Source: Lachnospiraceae bacterium AC2029
Lineage (GTDB): Bacteria > Bacillota > Clostridia > Lachnospirales > Lachnospiraceae
Assembly: GCA_000703065.1 (NCBI GenBank)
Contig: JNLK01000001.1
Location: forward strand, 1,364,001-1,428,000
Length of the DNA: 64,000 nucleotides
Direction: 5' to 3'
Shown here: piece after piece, positions 61,418 through 64,000 of the stretch
Position numbering within the stretch: the first letter of the stretch is position 1
Layout: each line of letters starts with the position of its first letter
Notes under the pieces: model-generated
What the model saw: the letters and a program-made list of their open reading frames with translations, nothing else
Databases searched by the model: none
What the model was told of the DNA's origin: nothing
Made by a program: the position numbers and the translations under genes

Positions 61418-61446
61418 ATTCTATAACACGCCTCCCCGTGTGTCAA
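61418..61446 (-). promoter_or_regulatory. Promoter of rplM-rpsI
   Basis: Minus strand TTGACA (61441-61446), 17 bases, TAGAAT (61418-61423), a strong sigma-70-type promoter. A small tccct...aggga hairpin at about 61475-61493 lies upstream. Confidence 0.85.
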
Positions 61447-61512
61447 GCCTTTTTTTGTAAGAACCTTTGCGCTCCCTCACCTTGTCAGGGAATCATACTT
61501 CCCCGGCTGACA

Positions 61513-62349
61513 TCATATGACGATGACCACAAGAGTGATCGTTCCGATCAGGATTCCGAAGCCCACCAGGATCCACTCATATCCTGCATGACGTCTCATC
61601 TTTGCCGCCGATGCCTGGTAATCCTTAAATTCGGACAGCTCCCGGAGTTCCTCCAGAACAGCGGTCTGTTTCTCAGACATCTCATCGATGCTCCGGTAAT
61701 CCTCACCGGCTCCCGTGGTATCCAGTTTCTCCTTCTTCACGCGTTCATCAAATTCCCGCATCTTCTGCAGACGGAACCGCAGGAAATGTTCCTCTTCCGC
61801 ATAACAGACGATATTGTTATCTGCCCGGTACTGTGCATATGCCTCGTGATGCATCAGCACATTGTAGCAATGGCGCCGGTTTACATAATCCCTTGCCGCC
61901 GGCGGAAGCATAAAAAAGATACTCGCCAGGATCACCGGAAATGAGATGACCTTGACTGCAATATAAAACAACTTACCGAACGTAGAATCCGTATAGAGGG
62001 CCAGAACGCCCTTCGATATTCCCCACATAACCACGGGAATGATCAGTGCAAAAACCAGCACCATGATCCCTGCCCGGAACCGGTCCTTCTTCAGATCTCT
62101 CTTTCGGAAGGGGATGGACTGCAGCTGTTCCTCATACCGGGTCCGTGTGTGCTTCATTTTCGTATACAGATCATTAAAGGTATCCAGATATCCGGCATCA
62201 GCCTCCGACATCCAGGCCTTGTGCCAGTCCTCCGAGCCCACCTTGGCCCATGGTGGCGCATCAAAATCCCTCCGCGTTCTCGGATCCTGCGCGGCCCGAT
62301 CCTTATCGTTCTTCTCTTCCCCTTCCTGTCTGACCAGTTCGTATGGCAT
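61513..62349 (-). CDS. Membrane protein of unknown function
   Basis: A 278-residue protein with a charged N-terminal part, two central helices (FRAGIMVLVFALIIPVVMWG and FYIAVKVISFPVILASIFFML), a coiled coil (residues about 180-245) and a last helix (WILVGFGILIGTITLVVIVI). No family is recognised. It is inserted between truA and rplM, which are normally neighbours in Firmicutes. The three-membrane-helix plus coiled-coil plan resembles a tail-anchored scaffold rather than a transporter. Confidence 0.75.
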   Translation of the reverse strand: MPYELVRQEGEEKNDKDRAAQDPRTRRDFDAPPWAKVGSEDWHKAWMSEADAGYLDTFNDLYTKMKHTRTRYEEQLQSIPFRKRDLKKDRFRAGIMVLVFALIIPVVMWGISKGVLALYTDSTFGKLFYIAVKVISFPVILASIFFMLPPAARDYVNRRHCYNVLMHHEAYAQYRADNNIVCYAEEEHFLRFRLQKMREFDERVKKEKLDTTGAGEDYRSIDEMSEKQTAVLEELRELSEFKDYQASAAKMRRHAGYEWILVGFGILIGTITLVVIVI

Positions 62350-62404
62350 TTCAATCCCTCACTGTTCCGATCCCCTTACGGAATCCGTATTTGTGAAACC
62401 CACT

Positions 62405-63151
62405 TTACGAAAATGTGATCCCGATCAGCGTCAGCCCCTGTGCTTCGGCAGTCGGTCCGGCCTTGCTCCGGTCACAGGCCTCCAGTATCTCCTTCATTTC
62501 CTCCGGCTCCCGAAGTCCCATCCCGACCTCCAGCAGGGTTCCGCTGATGATCCGGACCATATTGTACAGGAATCCCGTTCCCCTGACACGGATCCTGATT
62601 CTTCTGGGTTCCTCAAGATCTCTCTCGCAGGTCAGCCCGGTGATGGTCCGCACCGTTGTGGTCGCCTGACTTCCCGCCGAGCAGAAGCTGGCAAAATCAT
62701 GGGTCCCCACCAGATGATCCGCAGCCTTCTGCATCTTCTTCACATCGAGATCATAGTAACAGAACTTTGAATATAACCGCTCCACCGGATTGGCAAAGCT
62801 GTGATTCCAGATTCTGTACTCATAGGTCTTCACGGAATCACAGTGTCTCGGATGAAAATCCGGAGCAACCTCCTCGGAACTCTGGATCCTGATATCCTCC
62901 GGCAGATGTGTGTTCAGCGCGTAGGACAGCTTCTCCGCAGGAATGCGGGTCTCCGTATCGAAGACCGCCACATTTCCGAGAGCATGCACTCCCGAATCCG
63001 TCCGCGAGGCTCCGATCACCCGGATCTCCTCCCCCAGCAGTCTTGTAAGCTCCCTGTTCAGCACTTCCTCTATTGTAATACCATTCGGCTGTAATTGCCA
63101 GCCGCAATAATTCGTGCCGTCATACGCGACGACCAGTCTGACTCTCTTCAT
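62405..63151 (-). CDS. truA: tRNA pseudouridine synthase A
   Basis: A 248-residue enzyme that makes pseudouridine at positions 38-40 of tRNA anticodon arms. The catalytic Asp is in GASRTDSGVHALG at about residue 51; the N-terminal RVRLVVAYDGTNYCGWQLQPNG and the FLYNMVRIISGTLLEVG motif are typical. The start at 63151 has GGGGAC upstream; a GTG-type extension of five codons is less likely. It follows ecfT by 40 bases. Confidence 0.96.
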   Translation of the reverse strand: MKRVRLVVAYDGTNYCGWQLQPNGITIEEVLNRELTRLLGEEIRVIGASRTDSGVHALGNVAVFDTETRIPAEKLSYALNTHLPEDIRIQSSEEVAPDFHPRHCDSVKTYEYRIWNHSFANPVERLYSKFCYYDLDVKKMQKAADHLVGTHDFASFCSAGSQATTTVRTITGLTCERDLEEPRRIRIRVRGTGFLYNMVRIISGTLLEVGMGLREPEEMKEILEACDRSKAGPTAEAQGLTLIGITFS

Positions 63152-63191
63152 CGTATGCGTCCCCATTTCCGGTGCCGTTCCTCATGCCGCC

Positions 63192-63923
63192 TTACAGAAA
63201 GATCATCACCAGCACCACAGCCACCGCGAATGTCAGCATCAGTATTCCGGCGATCCGGTCGATCCGGTGGTACTCCAGCGGCTCCATGCGGGTTCTCTTC
63301 GTTCCCGCGTTATATCCCCTGAGATCCATGGCGTCTGCAAGTCGTCCTGCATGCCGAAGTGTACTCCGAAAGAGCGGGATCAGGAGCGGGATCAGATTCG
63401 CTGCACGCCGGAACGGATTTCCTTCCTCGTAAACCGCTCCCCGCGATGCCGCCGCCACCTTCATGCGTTCCATTTCCCGTCCCAGCTGCGGCAGAAAGTC
63501 AAATGCGATCGCGATGGACATTGCTCCGCTTTCTCCCACAGGGAATCCGGCTCTGAGACCGTCCAGAACGTCCTGAGGCTCTGTTGTCTTCGTAAAGGTC
63601 ACAGACATCAGGGAAATGAGCAAAACCTTCCAGAAGGTGATCAGAACGGTTTCTACGGGCACCCAGATCAGACTGAAGAGCTCCGCCACGATCAGCATGA
63701 AGAGAACGCCTCTGGCGGATCTCACGATCTTCAGAAGTGAGCATCCGGATGTTCCCCAGGCCACGATAAAGACAGCCGTTGCAAGCCCCAGTGCCACCGG
63801 ATGTCCGGAAAGCAGCACAAGGACCACATAGGCCAGCAAAGAATATAGTTTTGTACGGGGATCCAGCCTGCGCAGAACCCCTTCACCGGGACTGTACTGT
63901 CCCAGGGCTACATTTTTCTCCAT
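63192..63923 (-). CDS. ecfT: Energy-coupling factor transporter transmembrane protein EcfT
   Basis: A 243-residue membrane protein with the EcfT plan: GQYSPGEGVLRRLDPRTKLYSLLAYVV, helices, and the two coupling-helix ARG-type motifs, AAASRGAVYEEGN (about residue 160) and MDLRGYNAGTKRT (about 210), which contact the two ATPase subunits. It forms the scaffold of an ECF vitamin transporter with EcfA1/A2 (upstream, outside the window). Start at 63923 follows GCAGGAGACGATA. Confidence 0.93.
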   Translation of the reverse strand: MEKNVALGQYSPGEGVLRRLDPRTKLYSLLAYVVLVLLSGHPVALGLATAVFIVAWGTSGCSLLKIVRSARGVLFMLIVAELFSLIWVPVETVLITFWKVLLISLMSVTFTKTTEPQDVLDGLRAGFPVGESGAMSIAIAFDFLPQLGREMERMKVAAASRGAVYEEGNPFRRAANLIPLLIPLFRSTLRHAGRLADAMDLRGYNAGTKRTRMEPLEYHRIDRIAGILMLTFAVAVVLVMIFL

Positions 63924-63973
63924 TATCGTCTCCTGCAACGTTTCTCTTTCCAATCTCACACGGATAACCCGGA

Positions 63974-64000
63974 TCAGCCTTCTGCTATCCCGTAGGTATC
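63974..64000 (-). CDS. Probable 3' end of an EcfA ATPase gene (nine codons visible)
   Basis: A frame ending in YGIAEG and TGA at 63974-63976 enters from the right edge; in Firmicutes ecfA2 precedes ecfT. The assignment is by gene order only. Confidence 0.3.
   Translation of the reverse strand, partial: DTYGIAEG

Overview
The window looks like a chromosome segment of a Gram-positive Clostridia bacterium, most likely a Lachnospiraceae member. Evidence: the truA-rplM-rpsI block with ecfT beside it; TTGACA/TATAAT-type promoters with 17-base spacers; strong GGAGG ribosome binding sites; an F-type ATP synthase operon; and typical family members such as YfhO, an HTH plus HipA-like kinase pair, DUF4405, Uma2 and BspA-like repeats. 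There is no rRNA, no CRISPR array, no prophage and no complete insertion sequence. One tRNA (Pro, GGG) is present.

Layout. 1-3.5 kb (minus): ATP synthase genes a, c, b and the start of a delta-like gene, preceded by a membrane-anchored HAD phosphatase-like gene. 3.5-12 kb: a rhomboid remnant, intergenic repeats, a GH36 alpha-galactosidase, an HTH/HipA-like kinase module with its own promoter and operator, a GPH sugar symporter, a GT-B-like protein and a TetR regulator. 12-14.4 kb: a small HTH gene, an apparently unannotated type I toxin-antitoxin locus, and a DUF4405-flavodoxin fusion. 14.3-20.5 kb (plus): an AAA ATPase behind seven phased ACAGTAAA repeats, then a double-length YfhO protein.

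20.6-44.5 kb (minus) is the centrepiece: a type IV pilus locus. In transcription order it encodes a pilin, a 2071-residue pilin-headed DUF285/BspA leucine-rich-repeat protein, a 2433-residue pilin-headed GLUG-repeat protein, a PilX-like protein, two minor pseudopilins, a small anchored protein, a prepilin peptidase lacking its catalytic half, PilC, a PilM-PilN fusion, PilO, PilB and a PilA-like major pilin. Two proteins over 200 kDa with pilin N-termini suggest a pilus or pseudopilus that carries giant adhesins. The promoter, leader and N-terminus were duplicated between the first two genes.

44.9-58 kb: membrane proteins, an NSS transporter, tRNA-Pro, an isochorismatase-like hydrolase, two diguanylate cyclases (dCache-HAMP-GGDEF and FIST-GGDEF), Uma2, an RlmI-like methyltransferase, PdxK-like kinase and a three-gene cluster of unknown function. 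58.2-64 kb: REP-like palindromes, a YdcF protein, a triplicated terminator region, rpsI, rplM, an unknown membrane protein, truA and ecfT. Related palindromic repeats (GTCATTC-GAG...GAAGAATC) occur in several intergenic regions, and one copy supplies the stop codon of the truncated prepilin peptidase.
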